Assembly: GCA_028825475.1 (NCBI GenBank)
Contig: JAPKAB010000002.1
Coordinates: 124,001-188,000, forward strand
Source of the DNA: Ascidiaceihabitans sp.
Lineage (GTDB): Bacteria; Pseudomonadota; Alphaproteobacteria; Rhodobacterales; Rhodobacteraceae
Reading direction: 5' to 3'
Length of the DNA: 64,000 nucleotides
Below the pieces are notes generated by a model. The model had not been told where the DNA came from and did no database searches. It saw only the letters and a program-made list of their open reading frames with translations. The position numbers were made by a program, and so were the translations under genes. Positions 57,192-64,000 of this stretch are shown in pieces. Within the stretch, counting starts at the first letter, position 1. Every line of letters starts with the position of its first letter.

Positions 57192-57914
57192 ATGTCACGT
57201 GTTGCCCTAGTTACAGGCGGCTCCCGAGGGATCGGCGCTGCAATTTCAATTGCTCTAAAAAATGCTGGTTATACTGTAGCAGCAACATACGCAGGCAACG
57301 ACGACGCTGCCGCGAAATTCACAAAAGAAACTGGGATCAGAAGCTATAAGTGGAATGTGGCCGACTACGATGAAAGCGCTGCAGGTTCTGCACAAGTCGA
57401 AGCAGACCTAGGTCCAATTGATGTCGTCGTCGCAAACGCAGGCATCACCCGCGATGCTCCATTTCATAAAATGACACCCCAACAATGGCATGAGGTTGTC
57501 GACACGAACCTAAATGGCGTTTTCAACACCGTTCATCCGCTATGGAATGGGATGCGTGAACGTAAATTCGGCCGTGTAATCGTTATTAGCTCGATTAACG
57601 GTCAGAAGGGCCAGTTTGCTCAAGTTAATTACGCGGCGACCAAAGCAGGAGATTTAGGGATTGTTAAGTCATTGGCACAAGAAGGCGCGCGGGCGGGCAT
57701 AACCGCAAATGCAATCTGTCCCGGCTACATAGCAACCGATATGGTGAAGGCCGTGCCAGAGAAAGTGCGCGATAGTATCGTCGCACAAATTCCAACTGGA
57801 CGTTTGGGAGAACCCGAAGAAATTGCGCGATGCGTTGCATTTCTTGCATCCGACGATGCCAGTTTTATCAATGGCTCTACTATTACAGCCAACGGCGGCC
57901 AGTTCTTCGTCTAA
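57192..57914 (+). CDS. phaB: acetoacetyl-CoA reductase
   Basis: A 240-residue SDR enzyme reducing acetoacetyl-CoA to (R)-3-hydroxybutyryl-CoA with NADPH, second step of PHB synthesis. TGGSRGIGAAI cofactor loop (8-18), VVANAGITRDAPFHKM, the catalytic Ser and YxxxK in ISSINGQKGQFAQVNYAATK, and the NGSTITANGGQFFV end are typical of PhaB. TTAGGAG ribosome site. Own promoter region with direct repeats, and its own terminator. Confidence 0.95.
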   Translation: MSRVALVTGGSRGIGAAISIALKNAGYTVAATYAGNDDAAAKFTKETGIRSYKWNVADYDESAAGSAQVEADLGPIDVVVANAGITRDAPFHKMTPQQWHEVVDTNLNGVFNTVHPLWNGMRERKFGRVIVISSINGQKGQFAQVNYAATKAGDLGIVKSLAQEGARAGITANAICPGYIATDMVKAVPEKVRDSIVAQIPTGRLGEPEEIARCVAFLASDDASFINGSTITANGGQFFV

Positions 57915-57933
57915 CCGGCATTTTAAATAGAAT

Positions 57934-57966
57934 AAGGCCGATCCGTTTTCACAGATCGGCCTTTTC
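57934..57966 (+). terminator. terminator of phaB
   Basis: AAGGCCGATC-N10-GATCGGCCTT followed by TTC. Confidence 0.9.
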
Positions 57967-57992
57967 TTATCCCGTAAGAAGGTAGCGATCCT

Positions 57993-58118
57993 TCAGCGGG
58001 AAGATTTCTTGCCAAACAACCAATTCCATGCGGCCTCTACAGCCAGCGCGCGGCTTGCATGTGCCGCTTTGATTCCTTGTTGAACATCAGCGTGTGAAGA
58101 TACTTCAAACATTTCCAT
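57993..58118 (-). CDS. small 41-residue protein, uncharacterised
   Basis: A short frame on the minus strand with AAAGGA upstream and no overlapping gene. The predicted product starts MEMFEVSSHADVQQGIKAAH, and ends ALAVEAAWNWLFGKKSSR: an amphipathic helix with two Trp and a basic end. Rhodobacterales encode many such small proteins (for example the RSP_7527 and DUF1127 groups) with Trp/Arg-rich helices, but membership is not certain. The start may be the third codon (ATG at 58112), which has better spacing to AAAGGA. Located between the phaB terminator and the LysR gene, divergent from the latter. Confidence 0.5.
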   Translation of the reverse strand: MEMFEVSSHADVQQGIKAAHASRALAVEAAWNWLFGKKSSR

Positions 58119-58197
58119 AATCCTTTGCATCAGTGTTTCTGATCTGACACCACTATGCTCGCTAAAAAATAAGCTGACAAACGAGACTTTTCATCCC

Positions 58198-58222
58198 TTC
58201 AGTTAAGCTGTATTAAACTGAA
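58198..58222. promoter_or_regulatory. dyad operator at the LysR-type gene start
   Basis: TTCAGTT (58198-58204), 11 bases, AACTGAA (58216-58222): a perfect 7-base inverted repeat whose last base is the A of the start codon. It has the general form of a LysR-type recognition site and would allow autoregulation. Confidence 0.5.
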
Positions 58223-59166
58223 TGATGGTAGAACGACTCCCTCCACTCACAGCACTCCGCGCATTCGATGCCGCCGCGCGCCATATGTCCTTTGCCAAGG
58301 CTGCGGATGAATTGCACGTCACACCTGCTGCGCTCAGCTATCAAATCAAAGCATTAGAGGAACACTTGGGCAGCCCCCTTTTCCGTCGACTCAATCGTGC
58401 CGTTGAATTGACCGAAGCAGGCAAAGTCTTGGCACCCGGCGTCAAAGACGGGTTCCAAACTTTGGCAGCAGCCTGGCGATCAACAGAACGTCTGCAAGAC
58501 AACGAAACGCTTAACGTAACAGCAGGCCCTGCATTCACGGCCAAATGGCTTGCTCCAAGATTGTTCAAATTTGCGCAGGCACACCCCGAAATCGAACTTA
58601 GGTTTTCGGCATCACTTCGCATGATGGACTTTAGCCGTGACGGAATCGACGTGGCCGTGCGTTTTGGCTACGGCCCCGACAATGGTCTATTTTCCATGCC
58701 ATTGGCCGAGGAATGGGTGGCTCCAGTCATGACACCAAAACTGGCGAAACAGTTTCCCACTCCTGAAAGCCTGACAAAGGCACCCCTGATTATTGACCAT
58801 AGTGTTGATTTCTTAGACCCACCTGCTGGCTGGACAGAATGGTTTGCCGCGATGAACGTCAATGGTGGCGAAATTCATGGCGTGCAATTTTCACAAGGCG
58901 ATCACGCCGTTGATGCTGCACTTGCAGGCGCCGGCGTTGTGCTAGGCAGACGTGCATTTGTTGTGAAAGAAATCGCCGAAGGTCGATTGATTATGCCCTT
59001 CAAGACCGCACTAGGCACCGGAGCACGATTCAGGTTCCTGTGTATTAAAGGGGGCGAGAATCAACCAAAGATCAAAGCATTCCGTGAATGGATGATCGCC
59101 GAGATAAGAAAAACTGCTGATATAACTGCAGGCCTAAAAATCATCCCCGCTGGAAATCGTAATTAA
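58222..59166 (+). CDS. LysR family transcriptional regulator (GcvA-like)
   Basis: A 314-residue DNA-binding regulator. N-terminal winged HTH (about 8-66): LTALRAFDAAARHMSFAKAA followed by DELHVTPAALSYQIKALEEH, then LFRRLNRAVELTEAG. The effector domain (about 95-300) matches the GcvA subgroup (TAKWLAPRLFKFAQAHPEIE). In relatives it controls the glycine cleavage system or other nearby operons; no such target is adjacent here. No ribosome site precedes the first ATG, and the next codon is also ATG; leaderless translation is possible. Confidence 0.92.
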   Translation: MMVERLPPLTALRAFDAAARHMSFAKAADELHVTPAALSYQIKALEEHLGSPLFRRLNRAVELTEAGKVLAPGVKDGFQTLAAAWRSTERLQDNETLNVTAGPAFTAKWLAPRLFKFAQAHPEIELRFSASLRMMDFSRDGIDVAVRFGYGPDNGLFSMPLAEEWVAPVMTPKLAKQFPTPESLTKAPLIIDHSVDFLDPPAGWTEWFAAMNVNGGEIHGVQFSQGDHAVDAALAGAGVVLGRRAFVVKEIAEGRLIMPFKTALGTGARFRFLCIKGGENQPKIKAFREWMIAEIRKTADITAGLKIIPAGNRN

Positions 59167-59170
59167 AGAG

Positions 59171-59200
59171 ATGGCGCAGTCACTTATACAACTGCGCCAT
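59171..59200. terminator. bidirectional hairpin between LysR gene and ydcH
   Basis: Perfect 10-base stem ATGGCGCAGT / ACTGCGCCAT with 10-base loop, between two convergent stop codons. T tracts are weak. Confidence 0.6.
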
Positions 59201-59207
59201 ACATAGG

Positions 59208-59372
59208 TTAGTTTGATAATCGCGAAATTTGCTCTTTCAGTCGAAGCTTTTGCTTCTTCATACTAGCCACTTCGATGTCATCGCTTGCAGGCGCGCGCTG
59301 CGCCAGTTCAACCGCGTGACTAAGAGTGGTGTGCTTTCTTTTCAGTTCTTCCAGATGCGAGTTTAAGCTCAT
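59208..59372 (-). CDS. YdcH/DUF465 family small protein
   Basis: A 54-residue helical-hairpin protein: MSLNSHLEELKRKHTTLSHA, a middle APASDDIEVASMKKQK and a C-terminal LRLKEQISRLSN. This is the layout of DUF465 (YdcH), widespread in proteobacteria, function unknown; probably a coiled-coil dimer. Preceded by an almost perfect AAGGAGG ribosome site eight bases before the ATG. Monocistronic, convergent with the LysR gene. Confidence 0.9.
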   Translation of the reverse strand: MSLNSHLEELKRKHTTLSHAVELAQRAPASDDIEVASMKKQKLRLKEQISRLSN

Positions 59373-59475
59373 TCAATCCTCCTTGCTGATAAAGTGCGTG
59401 AGTTTATTGAACCATGAAAAATTCATGCTGTCACGCCGCGGAAACAGTATGAGCATAATGGCGCTTAACAGCCGG

Positions 59476-60213
59476 TTAAAATTTCAACGCTGCGCCATCT
59501 CGCAAAACCGCTTTGATTTCAGGCAAGTAGCTATCGCCATCACGCTCATGGCGATCACCGAGATGCAGAATGCACGGCGAAAGTAATTCAAATGCGGCAC
59601 GTCCGTCTTTTTTTGCCCGTAAAATTACTAACTCTGCCTTGCGCCCAACCCGTGGCGCAAGTGGGAGAACCTGTACGCTCCCCAATACTTTTGGAAGGGC
59701 TGACAAAAGATCGACCAGTCGCTCAGCGCGGTGAATTACGTGAACGTGCCCCCTTGGCTTCAATCTTTTCGCCGCGGCCTTCATCCAAGCTGACAATGGA
59801 GTGTCCTCACCCAACGCTCCTTCCCTCCCAGTGTTGCGTGCCGCCACACTGGCAGTGCGGTCATAATAGGGTGGGTTGGCAAGTACGTGGTGAAACTGCT
59901 GTTGACGAATTTCATCCGGAAGGTTTTCCAAGTCAGCACAGACCGTTTCAAGGCCATTTTTTCGTGCCAGTACAGCGTATTCCGGTTGACGCTCAACTCC
60001 AGTCAATTTTAAGCTTGGAATTCTAGTCCCAAGACATAATGCCGCAGCACCGACACCACATCCTAAATCAAGAACGGTCTCACCTTCCTTGGCATTCACT
60101 GTCGCCGCTAGAAACACAGGATCAACACCAGCTCTGTATCCATTTTTTGGCTGTAATAACTGAAGCTTACCACCTAAAAAGGCATCATGCGTCAGGTCAT
60201 CAAAACTGGTCAT
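59476..60213 (-). CDS. TrmN6-like tRNA/RNA adenine-N6 methyltransferase
   Basis: A 245-residue Rossmann methyltransferase. SAM-binding VLDLGCGVGAAALCL (47-61), acidic loop GVERQPEYA, and the catalytic NPPYYDR (113-119) typical of N6-adenine methylation. E. coli YfiC/TrmN6 acts on A37 of tRNA1Val; assignment to that exact tRNA is inferred. The start codon overlaps the stop of the upstream DUF2007 gene by four bases. Confidence 0.9.
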   Translation of the reverse strand: MTSFDDLTHDAFLGGKLQLLQPKNGYRAGVDPVFLAATVNAKEGETVLDLGCGVGAAALCLGTRIPSLKLTGVERQPEYAVLARKNGLETVCADLENLPDEIRQQQFHHVLANPPYYDRTASVAARNTGREGALGEDTPLSAWMKAAAKRLKPRGHVHVIHRAERLVDLLSALPKVLGSVQVLPLAPRVGRKAELVILRAKKDGRAAFELLSPCILHLGDRHERDGDSYLPEIKAVLRDGAALKF

Positions 60214-60425
60214 ACGCCGAGGGGGATATCGTTGTCGGACATAACTTTGACAGCCATATCATGATCGTCAGGACGAACCATCAATCGACGCGGAAATATT
60301 CCAATGCCACTTTCCAACACGCTCATATTTACGTCCATTTGAAAGCAAGCTATATCCTCACCAGACAGAAGGGCCGTGGCAAAGGCAATAATCGTTGGAT
60401 CGGTTCTGCGTAATAATTCCTTCAT
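60210..60425 (-). CDS. DUF2007 family protein
   Basis: A 71-residue small protein, MKELLRRTDPTIIAFATALL, then GEDIACFQMDVNMS and RRLMVRPDDHDMAVKVM, typical for DUF2007 (a GlnB-like small fold, putative signal-transducing protein of unknown role). Overlaps the methyltransferase gene by four bases, a conserved pairing in Rhodobacterales. Divergent from the polyprenyl synthase gene, 57 bases away. Confidence 0.92.
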   Translation of the reverse strand: MKELLRRTDPTIIAFATALLSGEDIACFQMDVNMSVLESGIGIFPRRLMVRPDDHDMAVKVMSDNDIPLGV

Positions 60426-60482
60426 ATATAACTATGTAATGACATGCAGCCTCACAGTCGAGGGGCTGCGCGGGGAAATCAG

Positions 60483-61484
60483 ATGACCGACTCGAACGCA
60501 CAGCAAAAACCACACGACCAGATGGCAGCCTACTTGGCTGATGATTTGGTCGATGTTAATGTTTTGATACGCGCCCGCATGGCATCAGAACACGCCCCAC
60601 GGATTCCAGAAGTGACTGCGCATTTGGTTGAGGCAGGCGGCAAACGTTTGCGCCCAATGTTGACATTGGCAGCCGCACGGATGTGTGGGTATGAGGGTCC
60701 ATTCCACATCCACTTGGCCGCTACCGTAGAATTCATTCACACAGCAACCTTGCTGCATGACGATGTGGTCGATGAAAGCGCACAGCGTCGTGGTCGTCCA
60801 ACTGCAAACCTTTTGTGGGACAATCAGTCCTCAGTTTTGGTTGGTGACTACCTATTTTCACGCTCGTTCCAATTGATGGTCGAAACGGGGTCAATGCGTG
60901 TCCTAGACATCCTCGCCAACGCTTCAGCGACGATTGCTGAAGGCGAGGTGCTACAACTCACAGCGGCCCGCGACATCGCAACAACAGAAGCCACTTACTT
61001 ACAAATCGTGCGTGGAAAAACGGCAGCCTTGTTTTCAGCAGCTACCGAAGTTGGCGGCGTGATTGCTGGGGCTGATGAAACGTTGGTGAAAGCACTGTTC
61101 GACTATGGTGACGCTTTGGGCATCGCGTTCCAAATCGTTGATGACCTCCTTGATTATCAAGGCCAGCCTGCCACAACTGGCAAAAACATCGGTGACGACT
61201 TCCGTGAACGCAAACTGACATTACCAGTGATCAAGGCAATCGCAAAAGCTGATCCCGAAGAGCATGCGTTCTGGAAGCGGACAATCGAAAAAGGCCAGCA
61301 AGAAGAGGGCGACCTCGAAACTGCAATTGCTTTGCTGAACAAACATGGTGCTTTGGCTGACACGCGCGATGAGGCAATTGAATGGGCTGCGAAAAGCACC
61401 GCTGCAATCACGTCGTTGCCTGACCACCCAGTTAAACAGATGCTGATCGATCTCGCAGACTATGTTGTGGAACGGATCAACTAA
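60483..61484 (+). CDS. ispB: polyprenyl (octa-/decaprenyl) diphosphate synthase
   Basis: A 333-residue trans-prenyltransferase making the ubiquinone side chain from FPP/GPP and IPP. First Asp-rich motif LLHDDVVDE (D93-D97), GGKRLRPML before it, second Asp-rich motif IVDDLLDYQG (about 219-228), and QIVRGKTAALFSAA. Chain length cannot be fixed from the sequence; decaprenyl (Q-10) is usual in the order, in which case the name ddsA would also fit. ATG at 60483 has a GGGGAAA ribosome site; an upstream ATG at 60444 is in the leader. The stop overlaps that of ispE. Confidence 0.92.
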   Translation: MTDSNAQQKPHDQMAAYLADDLVDVNVLIRARMASEHAPRIPEVTAHLVEAGGKRLRPMLTLAAARMCGYEGPFHIHLAATVEFIHTATLLHDDVVDESAQRRGRPTANLLWDNQSSVLVGDYLFSRSFQLMVETGSMRVLDILANASATIAEGEVLQLTAARDIATTEATYLQIVRGKTAALFSAATEVGGVIAGADETLVKALFDYGDALGIAFQIVDDLLDYQGQPATTGKNIGDDFRERKLTLPVIKAIAKADPEEHAFWKRTIEKGQQEEGDLETAIALLNKHGALADTRDEAIEWAAKSTAAITSLPDHPVKQMLIDLADYVVERIN

Positions 61485-62296
61485 GCCGTAAAGACTTTGG
61501 CATCAGCGACCCACCAATGGGGATGGGCTTTTTGAATACGTTGCGCCGCTTCACCTGCGTCTTTGGCACTTGGGTAGAGACCAAAACAGGTTGCTCCTGA
61601 CCCTGACATACGGGCAATGGCCGAATCCGACAAAGCAGCCAAGGCGTCATCAATAACGGGCTGGATCGCAACAGCGGGCGCTTGCAGATCATTGCGCTGG
61701 CTTTCCAACCACGCACAGAACTCTGTAAAACCCTTCCAATTCGGCATCACGGTCACCATCTTGGGATTTATTTTGGTTTTCAACGCTGAGAATACCATTG
61801 GCGTTGGAACATCCACGCGTGGATTCACTAAAACAATCCACATATCTGGCAAGTATGGCACGTTCGTCAAAACATCGCCTATCCCTTGCATACGCTGCGG
61901 GGAGCTAGAAACGCATACAGGAACATCAGCACCCAAGGATGCTACATCCCTATCGATTGAGTTGCCAAATTGCATTGCAACACGCAACATAGCCGCGGCA
62001 TCCGCCGATCCACCGCCAATGCCGGCAGCGTTCGGCAATTGCTTTTCCAAACCAATGTCAGCGGTGAAACCACATGCTGCGGCAGCTTTCCAAACAAGGT
62101 TACTATTATCTGTCGGAACGCCCTCAGAGTATATTCCGCTCACCCTAAGCGACATTTTCTTTGCGGGTGTCACGATTAACCTGTCGCCAACATCTGCAAA
62201 GACAACGAGAGAATCCAACCGATGATACCCGTCACTGCGCTGGCCGGTCACGTGCAGCGTTAGATTAATCTTCGCGGGCGCGAAGGCTTCAATCAT
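61481..62296 (-). CDS. ispE: 4-diphosphocytidyl-2-C-methyl-D-erythritol kinase
   Basis: A 271-residue GHMP kinase of the MEP isoprenoid pathway. FAPAKINLTLHVTGQRSDGY start, the ATP loop KQLPNAAGIGGGSADAAAML, and RMSGSGATCFGLY near the end are conserved. It begins inside the end of the TPR protein gene (8-base overlap), so the two are co-transcribed. Convergent with the polyprenyl synthase gene, which uses the pathway's product; the stop codons overlap by four bases. Confidence 0.96.
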   Translation of the reverse strand: MIEAFAPAKINLTLHVTGQRSDGYHRLDSLVVFADVGDRLIVTPAKKMSLRVSGIYSEGVPTDNSNLVWKAAAACGFTADIGLEKQLPNAAGIGGGSADAAAMLRVAMQFGNSIDRDVASLGADVPVCVSSSPQRMQGIGDVLTNVPYLPDMWIVLVNPRVDVPTPMVFSALKTKINPKMVTVMPNWKGFTEFCAWLESQRNDLQAPAVAIQPVIDDALAALSDSAIARMSGSGATCFGLYPSAKDAGEAAQRIQKAHPHWWVADAKVFTA

Positions 62297-64000
62297 CGGT
62301 TGCGACTTTCAGCGGCTCTGCATCTTCTTCAAGCAGTACAGCATCCAATCCAACTTCCAATTTACGACGCATACGATCTGGGTCAGCTTCACCATCGACC
62401 TCAGTTGAATCCACAAACGACAAGGCGCGGCTCCACTGAAACTCTGCTTCGCGTTTGCGGCCCACGGCCCAATACACATCTCCTAGATGATCGTTCACGA
62501 CGGGATCGACGGCCATTAGTTCAACGGCCCTTTCCATATGTGCGACGGCTTCACCATAGCGACCCAAACGGTATAAAACCCAACCGAGTGAATCCACGAT
62601 AAACCCGCTGTCTGGGCGCGCCGCCACAGCGCGTTCTATCATATCAAGAGCCTCAGCCAAATTGATCTGCTTCTCGACCATCGAGTAGCCAAGATAGTTT
62701 AGAACTTGAGAGTGTTCAGGGTTCAACTCCAATGCTGCCCGGAAATCGGCTTCGGCCTGTTCCCAGTTGTCCAAACGCTCATGCGCAATTGCGCGTGCAT
62801 AGTGGATGAACCAACGCCCCCGTGACCCCTTAGGGACCAGTTCAAGCGCCCTATCATAGGATGCCACAGCATCCTCAAACTCGTCTTGGTTGCGCAACGC
62901 ATCCCCAAGTGTAGAATGAACAATAGCCATATCCGGAAAACGGCGTGCAAGTTGCACCAAAACTTCGATCGCGGCGTCAGCTTTACCGGAACTGCGCAAG
63001 GCCGCAGCGCGTCCTAACTCAGCGGCATGTGATGCGGTGTCAGTTCTTGGAACCTTTTTATAGGCATCGATTGCCAGATCAAATTGACCAAGATCTTCCA
63101 GCAATTCGGCGCTTAACAGCAATGCATCGATGTGGTCGGGGCGCAATAAATAGGCCAAGCGTGCATATAGTAAGGTATAATCAGCATCCGCTTCGCCGCG
63201 TAGAGCCCCCGCAAGGGAATAAAACACTTCGGCAATACCGTCGCTTGCTGATGTCGCATGCGTGAATGGAACCATCGTACCCGCTTCGAGCGCTTCCAGT
63301 AGTGCATCCAGCTCTGGGTCAGTTGCATCCCCGAACGCTAGGCGCAGCGATTGCACCGCATCAGCGTTACGATCAAGTTGTGATAACACTTCGGCACGCG
63401 CCATTGCCCCACGGCGTGTAGCAGATGCGCCATCTGCATTACTGCTAGAGAATAGATTATTAGCCCCCTCAAAGTCACCAACAACCGCGAATGCCATTGC
63501 CTTGTGGTAGGTAGCAAAACCGGACATTCCTGGTTGTTCAGCAACAACGTCAAACTCTTCAAAAGCAGCCGCAGCTTTGCCCTGCCCTAATTTGGCCCAT
63601 GCTGAAACCAACGTATCGACCAAAGGCCCAATGCCTCCATTGTCGCCCGTGCGGGCAATAACTCCGTCAAAGTCTTCACGCATGACCAAATCAGCAATCA
63701 AAACCATACTTGCTGTCTGGCTACGCAATTCCAGCTGCTCAATTGCTTTTGCAATCGGAACAGCCTGTTTAATCTTCCCCAGCGCCAAAAGCGATGAAAC
63801 AGCACCCTCCATCAGTTCTGGATTGGCACTGTCACGTGCAAGCGATTTGACAAAGTAGGTTGATGCATTTTTGAAATCGTTCTGCGATGCCGCCTGACGC
63901 CCAGCCAGATAGGCCCCGGAAACACTTTGCGCTAAAGCCTGAGGTGCCCCTACGCTGACAGAAAAAGTCATCGCCACAGCAGTAGACATCAAAAATCGGA
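62289..64000 (-). CDS. secreted tetratricopeptide-repeat protein (5' end beyond window)
   Basis: At least 570 residues. The N-terminus visible is a signal-peptide core (MSTAVAMTFSVSVGAPQALA, then Q), whose frame stays open to the right edge, so the true start may be just outside. Many TPR helices fill the rest, clearest in VHSTLGDALRNQDEFEDAVA, AEADFRAALELNPEHSQVLN and GDVYWAVGRKREAEFQWSRA. It is likely periplasmic or outer-membrane associated, in protein interactions. Upstream of and overlapping ispE by 8 bases, an arrangement common in the order. Partners are unknown. Confidence 0.9.
   Translation of the reverse strand, partial: RFLMSTAVAMTFSVSVGAPQALAQSVSGAYLAGRQAASQNDFKNASTYFVKSLARDSANPELMEGAVSSLLALGKIKQAVPIAKAIEQLELRSQTASMVLIADLVMREDFDGVIARTGDNGGIGPLVDTLVSAWAKLGQGKAAAAFEEFDVVAEQPGMSGFATYHKAMAFAVVGDFEGANNLFSSSNADGASATRRGAMARAEVLSQLDRNADAVQSLRLAFGDATDPELDALLEALEAGTMVPFTHATSASDGIAEVFYSLAGALRGEADADYTLLYARLAYLLRPDHIDALLLSAELLEDLGQFDLAIDAYKKVPRTDTASHAAELGRAAALRSSGKADAAIEVLVQLARRFPDMAIVHSTLGDALRNQDEFEDAVASYDRALELVPKGSRGRWFIHYARAIAHERLDNWEQAEADFRAALELNPEHSQVLNYLGYSMVEKQINLAEALDMIERAVAARPDSGFIVDSLGWVLYRLGRYGEAVAHMERAVELMAVDPVVNDHLGDVYWAVGRKREAEFQWSRALSFVDSTEVDGEADPDRMRRKLEVGLDAVLLEEDAEPLKVATDD

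Overview
The window looks like a chromosomal segment from an alphaproteobacterium of the order Rhodobacterales (Roseobacter-like). The grounds are: gene content typical of that group (fused malic enzyme/phosphotransacetylase MaeB, DUF2125, DUF2161, DUF2007, TIGR01459 HAD, H-type lectin, Hint-domain and ScfR-type regulatory motifs), a stand-alone atpHAGDC operon, PHB genes phaA/phaB, a moderate GC content, and high coding density with many 1-4 base overlaps. Genus cannot be decided from the sequence alone. No rRNA, tRNA, IS element, prophage or CRISPR array was seen.

Layout. 1-3.9 kb: an ECF42-type sigma factor with its DGPF/YciI partner, an apparently inactivated Hint-domain protein, a sulfotransferase and an EamA exporter, all on the minus strand. 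4-8.2 kb: an acyl-CoA ligase, a membrane-anchored degenerate M48-like protein and a SPOR-domain envelope protein. 8.3-13 kb: a minus-strand pyrimidine (deoxy)nucleoside salvage operon read as VOC-cupin fusion, cdd, deoA, deoB, upp. 13.1-17.5 kb: central carbon genes maeB and prpE, prpE being preceded by several TTTGCAAA boxes. 17.6-23 kb: nadK and glyA (divergent), an orphan DUF1629/Imm11-like gene, a REP-like palindrome, and groES-groEL under a CIRCE operator.

23-34.5 kb: a run of small housekeeping units: a putative 2OG-Fe(II) oxygenase, rpiB-GNAT, DUF2161 nuclease-fold protein, YjbR, Mn-dependent pyrophosphatase, TIGR01459 HAD, MaoC hydratase, the coupled ribF-YcgN-threonine aldolase set, alpha/beta hydrolase with HCCA-isomerase-like protein, prs and an H-type lectin protein. 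34.6-39.5 kb: the F1 ATP synthase operon. 39.8-40.6 kb: an RTX-like fragment followed by a multi-branched palindrome.

40.6-53.3 kb: a SAM methyltransferase, gloB, clpA coupled to a secreted M23 peptidase, a MotA/MotB-like (ZorAB-like) proton-channel pair with a long coiled coil, a ChaC-type cyclotransferase, DUF2125, and the operon hisC-tyrC-extensin. 53.4-64 kb: rpsD with a near-consensus promoter, tag, a stand-alone EAL phosphodiesterase, phaA and phaB separated by an AT-rich regulatory gap, a GcvA-like LysR regulator, YdcH, a TrmN6-like methyltransferase with DUF2007, a polyprenyl diphosphate synthase, ispE, and a TPR protein running off the right end.

The genes mainly serve central metabolism: C3/C4 carbon entry (prpE, maeB), PHB synthesis, nucleoside salvage feeding ribose phosphate metabolism (deoA/deoB/rpiB/prs), and isoprenoid/quinone synthesis (ispE and the polyprenyl synthase). 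The features that most deserve a second look are the ECF42 autoregulatory circuit, the ZorAB-like motor pair without Zorya effectors, the branched palindrome at 40389-40499, the two apparently inactivated enzyme folds (Hint, M48), the VOC-cupin protein leading the nucleoside operon, the orphan immunity-like gene, and the repeat/operator motifs upstream of maeB, prpE, phaB and the LysR gene.
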